From Nemopilema nomurai (Eukaryota > Cnidaria > Scyphozoa > Rhizostomeae > Rhizostomatidae), in the NCBI GenBank assembly GCA_003864495.1, contig PEDN01001356.1:620001-684000 (forward strand): a DNA stretch of 64,000 nucleotides, written 5' to 3'. The number at the start of each line of letters is the position of its first letter. Within the stretch, counting starts at the first letter, position 1. Below are positions 1 to 11,197 of this stretch, piece after piece. A program made the position numbers and the translations under genes. Below the pieces are notes generated by a model. The model made no database searches. It saw only the letters and a list, made by a program, of their open reading frames with translations, and had not been told where the DNA came from.

Positions 1-868
1 TGTTATGCTTTTGGATACATGCCAGAAGTCATGGAAGTGCTTTGTCTCTGGCTCTGATTCGCAGATCCATTTTGCTATGCTTCTGTGTCTGTCACTGATG
101 AAAGAAGGTATCTTCAATCCAGCATTCTTCAGAAATTCAAAGCTTCCTTTGCACCAAATAATTCCATTGCATTGGAACTCCCAGCTTGATTGGCCTGAAA
201 ATGAGATATTGCAACCAAGTTACTTTATATTCAAAGACTTTAAAGCTGTACTTATACTTAGTATCTCTCATCACTGTATTTTCCTGATGGGTATATTTTA
301 TTTATTTATAGAAAGAATGTATATCACCTGTACAACTTCAAAATGGACAATTTTTTAGATGGAGTTGCAGAACATTGTACAAGCACCATATTTTGCATTG
401 TGCCCCATCGAATCAAAACATCCATCTCCTGACCATTGGACATTCTTCAGATCCTTCACTTTTTCGATTAGTGATTTCCATTGTTTGTTCCATTGCAACA
501 GTACAGAGGGAAATAAAAACTTTCTTTGATGAAGAAAAAAAGTACGCACTGATATTGCTAACAATCCCATGTGTTTGAACATAAGAAGAACTTGACTTAT
601 GGAAACACCAGATGTCAAAATGGCAAAACTCATCATAAGATTCCCTGCAGGAACTTTTCCAAATAGCAATGGCTGACTCTTCCACCTGAACTCCTCGCCA
701 CATTGCCTGCAAGACTGGGTAACAGTTGCCATTGAGCCTGTTCGATGTATCTCAACATTGGGCTTATCTGCTTTACAATTGAAACAGAACTCGTTGAATA
801 TTGCCATCATCATACCGAAGAAGACAATAAATTTGGGCTCATCAGTAGGTTTAGTCTCAGGGCTACAA
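1..868 (-). pseudogene. 3' exons of a THAP/Kolobok-type transposase gene
   Basis: Minus-strand exon 868-328 opens after an acceptor (CAG at 871-869). It carries a Cys-rich stretch (FNCK, QSCRQCGEEF) and then the blocks LLMFKHMGL, FFLHQRKFLFP and WSGDGCFDSMGHNAKYG. The block order matches a large family of animal THAP-linked transposase-like proteins that I remember as Kolobok-like; the name is from memory. The exon ends at a GTGATA donor (327), a 133-bp intron follows (327-195), and the next exon (194 to the window edge) reads ANQAGSSNAMELFG and, one frame over, ISDRHRSIAKWICE and FHDFWHV. Breaks: a TAA after MFCNSI (355-357) and a frameshift near 160. Because it retains its intron it is not a processed copy. 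The gene runs off the window. Its 5' part appears to lie at 4580-5363. Confidence 0.55.
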
Positions 869-1206
869 CTGAAAATGAGAATGAAGTGTCAACATTTCAT
901 TCAATATAATAATGTGAACTTTAATGTTGCTTATAGTAAAATTTTTATTCAATGTTCAGTATAATGTTCAAAAGCTTTTTTTGTTCTCTACCGTTTTCAG
1001 TAACTTTTACCCAGGAATTATGAAAATTCAGCTCAACTATCTGACCCCTCCCAGTCCACCTGTCCCTATGAATTTGTGTTTACCATTAAGAGAAACCAAG
1101 AGTAGGTAATTTCCTTTTCCCACTTTGTGTTGCTTCCACAGCCATGTTTTTGCTTGGACATGTAATTTTTACACAGCGTATAATGTTTACTTACTCAACT
1201 TTTTTT

Positions 1207-1479
1207 TTAATCAAATTTTACATCAGTATCAAGGACCTCTTCGTCTGATAAAAATTCTGTTTCTTCATGACTTGACCAGTCCGTATCCGATTCTTCAAAT
1301 TCAGTCTCGTCACGCGGTATAATGTCACTCATCTCTGAAAATGTTCTTTTTCTTGCTACACCTTCATCAGTATTTACCAAATTTGGAGACAATTCATTGA
1401 AGCTTTGTGTTTTCTTTTGTTCAAAACTGCTGAATGTTTTGTGTCTCACTTTTTTATTCTCGGGTGTCCCCCATGCCAA
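1207..1479 (-). pseudogene. Acidic linker exon, probably of the same THAP-type gene
   Basis: An open minus-strand stretch of about 90 codons, very acidic and Ser/Thr-rich (EFEESDTDWSSHEETEF). It lies upstream of the transposase exon at 868 and in the same orientation. Genes of this family usually carry an acidic low-complexity linker between the THAP/coiled-coil part and the catalytic part, so I place it as the middle exon. No strong donor was found: GTAAAA near 1219 is possible. The 5' end abuts the plus-strand recombinase gene at about 1480, which may be an insertion boundary. Confidence 0.35.
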
Positions 1480-1484
1480 TGCAA

Positions 1485-2392
1485 CAATATGATGTTTCTC
1501 ACTATGACAGTCGCCCTATGACATACCATTTCCTGACAATTCGCATGCTACGCAGTGCATCAAAAAATGGCGGAAATGTCGACCAGAAGAAATTCAAAAC
1601 AGCTGACAAGTATGGCTTTGATACCATGGTCATAGATGACGTCTGCATGCATGTTTTGGACGACTATGCGAGACACGTCAGGCCGAAGTTTCATCCAAAA
1701 TGCGAATATCTGCTACTGACGTGCAATGGCAACGAAGCTGAGTCAAGCAATGTGCTTGCTCGTCTATGAAGCTGCAAGCATGCATGTGTACCCAACACGT
1801 TACTGACAAATAATCGAAACTGAGAGTTCTGATGCTCTATCCCTTGAAGAACAAGAGCTGATATCGCAAGATCAAAAACACTTCAAATGTTGCAAGGATT
1901 CATTATCGCAAAAAAGCGTTCGCGAGACGTTGCCGAAAAGGGGAATCACTGCATCAAGAAGCTGAGGGGAGAATCTGGAGAACAGCTAGACAGCTCTTTG
2001 AAAAAACTTGTCAGCAGCGCTTCGACGGGCGTGGAAGTCAGTGAATCAGAGGCGGACATTTGCATTACAACACAGAGCAAAACCGAACCTCTAGAGAAGA
2101 CAGACAGTCACACTGCCAGCTGACATCAACGGGCGATGGATCTCTAGCGAGTAACAGTCAACTTTGCAAACAAAAGCGCATAACACCATTCACCGAGACG
2201 GAAGACTTGAATTTGATAAGGGGAATAAACAAACGTGGTTATGGCAAATGGGGGAAAATCATTTCTGACCAGAGCTTGTGCTTCGCAGAGGGTAGAGCTC
2301 GTAACTCTTTGTTAAGACGCTGTCGAAGTAATCACTTTCGTTGCGTGTATGATAAAGTGTGTGGGGAGGCTCTTTCCCAGATTAATATGTAA
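1485..2392 (+). pseudogene. Tyrosine-recombinase-like gene with C-terminal Myb/SANT domain, broken
   Basis: The first part (1485-1769) is a recombinase-like domain with RFKTADKYGFDTM-type helices and the block RPKFHPKCEYLLLTCNG. About 1785 it reads YPTRY followed by a stop, where related proteins, as I remember them, read HPTRYRQIVET (an HxxR box). A second part near 1887 gives KKRSRDVAEKGNHCIKKL. The 3' part (2190-2345) is a Myb/SANT repeat: FTETEDLNLIRGINKRG, GKWGKIISD, and RNSLLRRCRS. It is broken by at least one stop and two frameshifts. Recombinase plus Myb/SANT suggests a Crypton-like mobile element. The recombinase half is the less certain: I could not place the first catalytic Arg. 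Confidence 0.45.
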
Positions 2393-2484
2393 TACATAGA
2401 TATCTAATACACAATGTCTTCGTATTTGATTTACATGTGTTTTCTCCTTCAATCTCACAATTTGTTGGGACTAGGCCATTCGAT

Positions 2485-2653
2485 AAAACTTTCGTTCGAG
2501 TATCTGGGCTCTCGTCCTTGTATGGATTTGTTGGGCTTCTAATCTCGGTTTCGTGTACTGTATAGCCTAAAGAAAAGCATTGATAACTGTTGGGCTGGGC
2601 TTCTCTCTAAAACTTTCGTTCAAGTACTTGGCTCTCGTCCTCGTATGGATTTG
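2485..2653. repeat. Imperfect direct repeat, about 45 bp, 124 bp apart
   Basis: Two units, 2485-2530 and 2609-2653, share AAAACTTTCGTTC(G/A)AGTA and CTCTCGTCC(T/C)TGTATGGATTT with few differences. They lie just before the 135-bp array and may be the edge of the same array-bearing element. Confidence 0.6.
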
Positions 2654-2680
2654 CTATACTTCCTTCAATGGTGGGGGGCT

Positions 2681-3009
2681 TGGAGGCCCACTTGGACGAA
2701 TGCGAGGCTCGGAGACCCATATCTGAAGTGAGTGCAAAGTTTGTGATCAGAAGCCCAGCCCAGGCACACATCTATAACTAAGTACGTTGATCTGTCGTGT
2801 ACCTCACAACGAGATTGGAGGCCCACTTGGACGAATGCGAGGCTCGGAGACCCATATCTGAAGTGAGTGCAAAGTTTGTGATCAGAAGCCCAGCCCAGGC
2901 ACACATCTATAACTAAGTACGTTGATCTGTCGTGTACTTCACAACGAGATTGGAGGCCCACTTGGACGAATGCGAGGCTCGGAGACCCATATCTGAATTG
3001 AGTGCAAAG
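2681..3009. repeat. 135-bp tandem repeat, about 2.4 copies
   Basis: The block starting GCCCACTTGGACGAATGCG recurs at 2686, 2821 and 2956, an exact 135-bp period with only a few substitutions (for example CTTC versus CTCC, GAATTG versus GAAGTG). Similarity stops at 3009. The open reading frame through it on the minus strand is a by-product of 135 being a multiple of three. Confidence 0.9.
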
Positions 3010-3076
3010 CATTTCTCGCGCACTTGAAACCCTATCAAGGAAGAACAACAATGACGACAACTTTTTCGCAAAGTAT

Positions 3077-4079
3077 TCATTTGTCTTCGGGCTCTTGGGC
3101 GTATCTAAAGTCCTCTATGATTAAGGAAATTGTGGTATCGAGTGGGTCCTGCGATTTACTTAGAGCTACGATGTGGTACCTGTCATTTGACATCATTTTG
3201 GCATAGGGCTTACAGTTCATCATGCAGATTATTATTGGGATGGGGAAAACTTTGGTAGATGACTTGTATTTGGTGCTGAAAACGACTTCGTTTTTTATGG
3301 TTTCTAGAGTTGAGTAATTTAATTTGGTCGACTTTTCCCTACTGACATCAAAAACAACGTATTGTTCGCCCTGCCAAGCATAGGCAATGTCTCGCAAAGA
3401 CGCCAACGTCAAGTACAAGGCGTTTTTCGTGGCCATTATGTACTTGGCGAGAAATGTCTTTCCTGTGTTGCCCTCTTCGTCCACCACGAACGTAATTCTT
3501 CTTGGCCCCTGCGTTCGAACCAACCGGAGGACAGTTTCCTGCCACTGCCGCAGATTTGCATTCTGGAAGCGTTCCAGCATCTGCTGTTTTGACACCTGCG
3601 CCCGCTGTCTCTCGATGCTCTGATCGACTGACGGTCGATTGACTGTGGAGCCAGGATTCCCCAAACTCCTCCACCATGGCCTCTTCCGTTGAGTCCTGCA
3701 TCCTTCTGTCGCGCATTACCTCCAATTGGCTTTTGTCCTTCCTTTTCAGGGAGTTTTCGCCGATTTCAAAAAAGGACTCACCACACTTGACCTGAGCCAT
3801 GTGGTGCCTGGACGAACCCTCGGCTATTGCCACCTCCAGCCTCTCTGGCCTCCCTTTGATGCCTATTATTTCCTCCACCTGGTGCTTTCTTTTCTGGCAT
3901 CTGAAAATAGCATAGCCACGCAGCATGTTCCTGTAAACTGCGTTGCTGGTGACTTTGGACGCAATCAAGTAGGCGAAGTCTACACGCCGTTGCTCAAGCA
4001 GCTCCTACGCATTTTCAGGACAGCACGTATAAGTGAATGTCCAGCACTTCGCCTTCGCTCCTCTTGCACTTACCGCCAT
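3077..4079 (-). pseudogene. rep-like: Endogenised CRESS-DNA-type replication initiator (Rep), broken
   Basis: A Rep protein nicks and helps unwind a circular ssDNA replicon at its origin. Here the C-terminal half is a superfamily 3 helicase: Walker A EEGNTGKTFLAKY, Walker B YVVFDVSR, motif C IIICMMNCKP, and a downstream DRYHIVAL arginine-finger-type block. The N-terminal half is weaker: WTFTYTC where the FTLN-type motif I belongs, LRGYAIFRCQKRKH near motif II, and a motif III region that keeps the flanking FFEIGE but has lost the catalytic YxxK. Start chosen at ATG 4079, before a short basic stretch. Breaks: an in-frame TAG at 4005-4007 and a frameshift near 3650. So the nuclease looks dead and the helicase is only locally intact. 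It could be a captured viral gene or a CRESS-derived plasmid/transposon gene. Confidence 0.65.
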
Positions 4080-4579
4080 CGTCATCGTACTCTTACTCCC
4101 CCAACAAACTGACAGGATTTGCGATTGGCATTTATAGGAGAGGAGGAACCCCGAGGGTAAAACAGGTACGAAGGAACACGAGTTTCGGGAAATGGTCATC
4201 ATCATCATCATCAGTATTATCGTCATATTCAGTAATCTGCATAATAAGTCAAAATACATTACAGCTGATTAAACACTGTTTATATAAATCTGGTTTATAA
4301 GAAAATTTGACAGTTAAGTAAAAACTTAATAGTGCTATGTCTCAAAAGTAGTGAGAAATTTTTCAAGTTGAATACAAAGACTTTGTGGCAATTATGTTAT
4401 TGAACCCAAGTTTTTCTTAAATTTAAAAAAATAACTTTAGGCAAGGAATCACAATATTTACTTGGTCAAAAGGTCATTTAGCTTTTTGAGCAAGTCTAGG
4501 AAGCAACACCCCCTAGCCCCATCCCTTCCCCCTGGGCCTTCTGAAATCCATTTGACACAACATCTGAATCAAAACTTAC

Positions 4580-5363
4580 TTCCTGTTGGGCATTGACTTT
4601 CAATTCATCCCTTCTTCTCTTCAGGTTGTGAATTCTCTTTTGTAATTTGAGGAGTTTTTGTTGACGAACACCGCATTTTTCACAATTTTTCCCCCAACCT
4701 CGCCATCTTTTGCCGTGTTTCTTCCGCTTGGCATTTCTTCTTCGGCACTTTCGTGGTCACTTGGTTCATGTGATTGTTCTCCTTCAACAACATGGTCGTC
4801 CTGTCTCTTCTCTCGAATCATGTTCCGAAGAATCTATGTTCAAAGATAACAAAAATATAATAAATTAGCCTGATTCTTATTAGGGTTTGGTGCAAGGGTA
4901 CCAACAAAATCGAAGTGACCAGAAAGAAAAACTTGAAAATAATTGAGACTGGTGACCACAACAAGGAATTCTTACCTGTCTTTTTTCAAGAGCTTGGATA
5001 GGCAAACTGACTTGTTCTTCCCTAATATTCGCGACATCAATGAAGGGAACAGCATCTGGTTAAATAAACTTTCATTACGAGTGACAATGCGATATCTTGT
5101 CTCATTGTGTAACTGGCATCGTCAAAATGAATCCCACACAAAACAGATTGGTCTGACGGATTCCAGTTAGGCCGTTGCCGGCAAACAAAGCGTACGAATA
5201 GCAAATGTCGCTCACGATCTTAAACTTTATGTGGAAAATGATGGATAGATATTCCTTTCGTATGCTGACTATTTCCACAACTCACCCCGTTCGAGCCACC
5301 AGCAACACAAGGTTTTCCTCCAACAGGTACAGTCGAAGCTTTCGCACGCGTGTCCGTCGCCAT
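4580..5363 (-). pseudogene. 5' exons (THAP domain and coiled coil) of a THAP/Kolobok-type gene
   Basis: Exon 1 (5363-4976) begins ATGGCGACG and encodes a C2CH THAP DNA-binding domain: Cys pair about residues 19-29, SIHHFP, RFVCRQRPNW, LCGIHF (the Cys-x2-His end), and AVPFID, which stands for the AVPTF box, in another frame. It ends KRQ at donor GTAAGAATT. Exon 2 (4833-4580) starts after acceptor CATAG in matching phase (ILRNMIREKRQ), is acidic, and then, after a frameshift, encodes a coiled coil (KCGVRQQKLLKLQKRIHNLK). It ends at donor GTAAGTTTTG. Breaks: TAA inside the THAP domain after FPHKV and at least two frameshifts. Order and strand fit the exons at 1479-1, so the gene was probably interrupted between 4580 and 1479. 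Confidence 0.6.
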
Positions 5364-5732
5364 TACTAATTTAGCGAATTGAATGATTACTACCATCTCT
5401 ATGGCTACTACTTTCTACGTCATAATCGAAGGATCAAATAATAAACAATTCACCTTTGATTCCTATGAATTCTAAACTTTGGATGGCAATATTTTCGTAA
5501 CGGAAGAAGATATCTCGATTCCGTTTTCTGGAATATTATTCTATTGATACAATTTTTTTATTTTTAATGACAATAAAAAATCCAGTCTCACATTGCATAA
5601 ACACTTTAACAAAAAACTACAAAATTTTTGTCACCCACCCAATAATTTGGAGGGAATAATTTGTTGCAGATATGCTACATCCCCCTTGGCAGTACAAAAC
5701 AAGGAAAGTAACACAACGTAATAAACACATTT
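5364..5732. other. Non-coding gap between THAP exon and piggyBac
   Basis: AT-rich with no supportable reading frame. At 5659-5690 it has GCAGATATGCTACAT, an inverted match to the piggyBac subterminal block at 10497-10520, so part of it probably belongs to piggyBac-1. Confidence 0.4.
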
Positions 5733-7634
5733 TTAACACTCCTTGATGACATTAATTTCTTTTTCTTGTTCTTTTACAAGTTCAACAATAATGTTATTCT
5801 GTTTGGTATTCCAAAAAGCAGTTTTTTCCATATCTAAGGCAGAGGCTAACTCTACATTTACTGCAATAAATTTTGGAGAACCCATCTTTACAATGCCGAC
5901 AGCAGCCTCGTTTGTCATTTGAGGGTTCTGGCCATTGACTCATTTGGTGATATTGTGTATCAATGCAAGGCAATTGCATTGTTGGCCTTCGCCCAGGCCT
6001 GTTGGGTTGGGTAGCTTCTCCAAGGCTCCTTTTTTTCGGGCGCCCAACTCTTTTTGGGGTAGCACTCTCATACGTTGCTTAACCTGCACCAGTCAGTGCC
6101 TCTGCAATAGACATTGTGAAGTCAACATGTGACTTTCTCTGCCTTTTTGGGATCTCCATTACATCACAGTGTCTTCTATACAAAAGCCAGCTGTTGACTT
6201 TGGCAATGTCAACTAAGTGCCAGAAAATTTTCAAATACCACCGTTTTGTCTTGCATGGAATTCAGTAAAGGGAAATTAGCATATCTGCCAGATCTACTCC
6301 CATTCCTTTGTTATAAAAGAGAACAAGCTGTGGACACTCTACATCAATTTTGCTTTTTTTCTCCACTCCATCTCTTTACAGTACCAATAGGCTCAACTCC
6401 TACAAAATTTGAAGCTACATGAACTGCATTGTTGTCCATCCATTTGGCAACAATGATTCCTGAATTCAAGTCTGACTGGTGATCAATAGCACCACGTCCT
6501 TTTTGTTTCAACACTTTATTGGAAAGGAGGGGACATCCTTGAAGGCGGTTAGCTCTTAATGTGCCACAACAGTGTATTCCACTTCTCTTTAGATAAATCA
6601 GCAAATCAAGTGTTGTGAACCAATTGTCAATATACACCTTGTGGTTTGCATTGGCAGGTAAATGCTGGTATAACCTAGCAACAACCTGAGCAGATTTTTG
6701 TAGATGTTCAAAATCTGGTGAAGCTTCAGGTTGCTCTGTTTTTCTTGTGTAGATGTAGAAGTCATACATCATTCCAGATGCACCAGCTCGTACTACGTTT
6801 TTGAAGCCCCATTTATGAGGTTTCTTAGAGTTATACTGCCTGATTCCACTGAATGTGGTCTTGGCAGGAATAATTTGTTCATCGACAGAGTGAACATTTT
6901 CAGGCAGCACTTGAAGACACTGGTGCCTCCCACTGTCTGGTCTCACTTTATAAAGCTTGTCTCTTTTCATTTCGTCAAAACTTGCATTGTCCACAAAGTG
7001 GAGGAACCTCTTTATTTTATCAAATTTTTTCAATGGCATGGCATCTGCCACTGCAGGGTATCTCATGGTGTTTGACCAGTACATTCTATATGAAGTTGAA
7101 TTACACCCATCCGCAAATGCATACCAATGTATTCTTCGATTTCATGGTGGTCAGTTTTGGTGGAGCTGCCTGTTTTCTGAACGCTGTAGAGGTTTGTCTG
7201 CTCAGCTATTTTTTTGTTCAAATCATCTGTCCAAAAAAATTTAAAATATTCAAATCGGGTCTTTATACTGGTACTGTTTTCATCATGTGGAACAAAGTTA
7301 CTTGTTATTTGAGGAATATCCCTTTTTCTCCATCTGAATATGTGTTTCTTCTGAGGGCTTAGTCTTGGAAGATCAGCCTTTCCTGCTTCTGACATTGTTG
7401 CATCATCAGCAACACTGTCATTATCATCATCATTTTCTTCACAGCTGCCATCAGTATCAATGACATCATCATTAACATCATCCTTATCATTTACATCTAC
7501 TTCTTGAATGAAAAATCCAGAATTATCACATCGTCATCATCAGAGTCTAGCTCTTCGATATCTGATTGATTTCCATCAAGCAATAATGTAAGGGCATCTT
7601 CAACACAGAATTTCTTTGATTTTCCCGAAGACAT
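5733..7634 (-). pseudogene. piggyBac-1 transposase (PGBD type), broken
   Basis: It encodes a DDE_Tnp_1_7 transposase for cut-and-paste at TTAA. Start at ATG 7634 (MSSGKSKKFCVEDALTLLL), then an Asp-rich linker and N-terminal region (7395-7063), then the catalytic core (7084-6344) with VHSVDEQIIPAK (first Asp), VYIDNWFTTLD (second Asp) and, in another frame near 6285, GVDLADML (third Asp). The C-terminal zinc ribbon lies at 5920-5794 (CCRHCKDGF, YCSKCRVSLC, KNCFLEY). Several frameshifts and stops (near 7500, 7070, 6330 and 6100) make it non-functional. The element was split by hAT-1, and its upstream end continues at 10374. Confidence 0.8.
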
Positions 7635-7800
7635 ATTCCATGGATGATAAATGTTAGACATTGTAATATAAACTAAATACTGAATTTTGAGAAAATGTAT
7701 GAAGAGCTAAAGGGATGATTTACTGGGAGTAATTGAATACCATGTTGTCAAAATTATGTTACCCAAAGCCCTATCGGTATAAGGTTATGGATCATACATA

Positions 7801-10365
7801 AAGGGTTGCCATTTGGCCGTTTTCTCGATTTTGGCCGTTTTGTAAAGCCCTTGGCCGTCGAAAATTTTTTTGGCCAATACGAAAAAAGTTGGCTGAATTT
7901 TGGCCGTAAGTAGAAAATTTGCAAAAAAGAAAAAAAAACAGTTAATTTCTGGGTAGAACGTAAACAAATATCTTAGTCTTTCTTTTCAACAAAACATCAA
8001 ATCCTTCAAACATATTTCAAAAGCGTTAGTTCGTCATCTTCTCTCATTAAGTCTTCATCTTGCTCATCATCTGCATTTGAGTACATGTTCTGTGAAGTGA
8101 AGCGCTCAAACATGTTCTTTGTAACTGTGAAATCTTTGCAGCACTTTCCTTGGAACTGTAGATGAGTGCGATTCCGAATAATTGCATCAAGCATCTCAGA
8201 ACCAAGACGATTTCGCACTTTGGTCTTCACATTCGTTACAGTGGAAAAAACTCTTTCAACCACAGCATTGCTGCCTGGTGTCGAAAAACAGGACAATGCA
8301 TAAATTGCCAATTCACGGAAGGGGACACATCCAGATGAAGTCTTTATACTGCAATACTCCCGACCAGAATTTGGGATCCTACCATCAAATACAAACTCTT
8401 CGACCCAGGCAACATGTAATATTCTTCTGTACTGTACTGAAAGTGCGGCATTGGAAGATCATTGAAGGCAACTCGTGACGTTTGGCTCAGGATCGTGCGT
8501 GGTGAAAGGCTGCTGAGACCTTTAAAGATGACAGTGGACTTTGGCAGACGTTCCTCAACTTGATTCAAAGCCTCTGCAAGCATCTCACTACATCTTTGTC
8601 GCATTGCACTTTCTTTGCCTGTCGATTCCCTTGAACTGGCGTCTGCATATGAATTCAACTCATGGTGAACTTTGCTCCAAGATCGACTTTGTTGATTGGC
8701 AGCCTTCCTCCCTGTCTGTCAAAGAGTCTATCTTGTAAGCTTTTACGATGCAATGTAAGCTCCTGGACCATTTCCTCTGGATTGACATCCGTGGCTTGAA
8801 AAAACGAGTTTACTCGCTCGAACTCTGTTACGATTAGGGAGATGAAATGAAAGTAAAGCAAGTTTATAGGGTTGGACAGCATATCCAGTATCTCTATTGC
8901 TTTGTAAGGACACAAAGCATCTGTGGTTGGCAAGGCGCATGCAAAGTAGGCCTTTAATTCTTGCCAATTCACCAGGATGTTGTATATAACTTTGCCTCGA
9001 ACCAGCCAACTCTTCACAGAGGTTGACTGGAATGGAAGAGGTGTGCCTTTGCGCTCTTCATTAGGGTCCATCGCCTTGTACAGATCTTTAAATGCCTCCC
9101 TCCGTATTCTACTAATGCTGAACCACTTAGGAATCTCAGCTAGGAGGTATCCAAGATTTGACGGCAGTTTCTGGAAGGCTTTCTCTATGCACAAGGCAAG
9201 AGAGTGGCAGATGCATCTGTTTAGCTGGCAGCCAGGACCTCAGCCCTCACTCTCGACCACACCGAGTCATGTTCTCCGATCATAGCAGATGCTCCATCAC
9301 CCCCGAAACCAATGCAGTTTGACATCTCGAGACCCATTGCCACCAACTTTGCTTCTAGATTTGCAAAAAGCTCACATCCAACATAATCCGTCGCAATCGT
9401 GGCCCTGGACTCGTGGAAATAGCGAATCACCACACAGAGATGTTTGTCAGCAGAGACATCAGTGGACTCATCGATCAAGATCGCATACTTTTTTTCTGAT
9501 ACCTCAAATTTTAGGTTTTCGTGCAGGGCTGGAGAGATAACCTTTGTTATCAGCTTGCTGCATTTTGTTTGATGGAGCTTCAAGTGTTCAAGGTCACTTC
9601 CTTTACCATTCTTCTTCATAAACTCTCCCAGATGGTCAACTTATATTGTGGAGCAATGGCATGAAATAGCAACAGCAAGTTCTATCTCAAGCTTCTGTGT
9701 TTTTTCTCCCGGTTTTTGAGTTTTTGCAAATGGCATAGGTAAAGTGTTTTTTGCTGAATTGACTCTATTCACATGTGCTTTCGTTTCTCATGATCAGTCA
9801 GACGGGATGCTCTCGGTGCAACTTGAGTTCGACAGAGCTTACAAAATGCATTTTCAGTGCCGTCGGCTACTTTTGACACCCAAAAAAATTTATCTTCCCA
9901 TGACTTATTATATTTACGTCCACTATCGTAACTCCTTTTCCACTTTCCAGACATGATACTACTTTCACTTCTCCAACTCCAACTAACAAACTACTGGAAA
10001 AGAAGTACTTTTTCAAAACACAAAACTAAAGAAGAAAAATGTGAACTTTACAATGACTTCAAACACCTTTTATTGGTTTTACCATCTGCTCCATTATTCT
10101 AGTCACCTTGGGAAAACTGCTTTGCAATTTCAACTTGAAACACCTGGTCAAAATTCTCTGGTTGAAAAGTTTGGTAAAAAGATTATAATCGCATTTTAGT
10201 ACAACGATGAAAAATATAAATGTAGAAAATTTGGCCGAAATTTGGCTGTTTGAAGGATTTTTTTGGTCGAATTTGGCCGAAAATAGAGCGAGAATGTTTG
10301 GCCGAATTTAGCCGGAAACTACGAAACTTTTGGCCGCAGACTGTTTCAGCAATCTGGCAACCCTG
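7801..10365 (-). mobile_element. hAT-1 transposon with terminal inverted repeats and 8-bp TSD
   Basis: Left end AAGGGTTGCCA and right end (reverse complement) CAGGGTTGCCA form short hAT-type terminal repeats. The octamer CATACATA lies immediately outside both ends (7793-7800 and 10366-10373), the expected 8-bp TSD. The insertion is in the 5' part of piggyBac-1. Repeated TTGGCCG motifs next to both ends (7810-7905 and 10225-10335) are subterminal repeats. Length 2565 bp. The first base of the left end is mutated. Confidence 0.9.
8006..9954 (-). pseudogene. hAT-1 transposase (BED finger, broken)
   Basis: In order on the minus strand: a BED zinc finger (9954-9769: FFWVSK, FCKLC, DHEKRKH), the RNase-H-like start (9619-9221: YAILIDESTDVSADKH, with GFGGDGASAMIG further on), the helical insertion (9194-8655), and the C-terminal dimerisation region (8311-8006: GSNAVVERVFSTVTN). 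The frame shifts near 9690, 9210, 8655 and 8340. It is typical of the Ac/BED branch of hAT transposases. It is confined to hAT-1, so it served only that element and is now dead. Confidence 0.8.
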
Positions 10366-10373
10366 CATACATA

Positions 10374-10845
10374 GTCTTAAAAGTAATATGTATTTAATAA
10401 CAACAACAGAACATTAGAAATCCGTTTTTAGAAACCGCTTTTCAAACATCTGATAGGCCATTCCACACAATGCCTCAAATATCCATTATAGGCCAATGTA
10501 GCAGATATGCAACAAATTATTTCACAAAATTACAGCTCGGACAGTAAATATAAAGTTAGAATGATGTTTTTTTATTCCAAAACTTTATTAGTAAGAAATA
10601 TCAGGTAATGAAAAGAATCCACAAATAAGTCACTTGTAGTTAGTGAATAAGTTATTGAAAAGTACTGCCAATAACATACCTGAACAGCTCACATTGAAAC
10701 TACTGATGATGAAATGAGGTACTGACATATCTAAAATACCTCGTTTCATTGATAAGCCAACTTGCAAAAACGTATCGAGGCAGATTCAAAATTTCGCCTA
10801 AATGTTTTTGTAGCAAATCTGCTACACTGCCCCTTAAAGGGTTAA
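10374..10845. mobile_element. piggyBac-1 5' terminal region ending at TTAA
   Basis: This is the piggyBac-1 remainder beyond the hAT-1 insertion. The outer end, read inward on the minus strand, is TTAA CCCTTTAAGGGGCAGTGTAG, a piggyBac-type terminus at the required TTAA (10842-10845). A subterminal block TGTAGCAGATATGCAACAA at 10497 is an inverted counterpart of the block at 5659-5690. The opposite terminus was not found. Confidence 0.6.
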
Positions 10846-11197
10846 AGCACACCTTAATAGAATTACACATGCAGCTGTTTCGTGGAGATCGTCCATTGCA
10901 GAATGTGAACTTACACTGATATCTATGGTTCATTTATAATTGCACACAAGGATGGAAAACTGAGTTTTAAGTACCTTCTTCTTCTTTCTAGTCCCTTATG
11001 CTGTCAACGCAAGTAGGGTGACGCAAGTAGGGTGGTTTCTCAATCTTGCACACAGTGCAGATTCTGATTTCTGGTTGTGATTGTTGCAAGTTTGAATTAC
11101 AGGTATTGTAAGCGCATTTTGTTCCGGGTTTTTTGTTTCGCATTTCTCTCCTGTTCAACGTAGATAGTATTTAAATGACCAGGCATGTTATCTGAAT

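Noticed and set aside
2665..3060. 131-codon minus-strand reading frame over the tandem array
   Set aside because: The peptide simply repeats every 45 residues because the DNA unit is 135 bp. No start context or domain.
4212..4220. CAGTATTAT near the Rep gene as a CRESS-type origin nonamer
   Set aside because: It lacks the final C of the NANTATTAC pattern, lies in an ATC microsatellite, and has no flanking hairpin arms.
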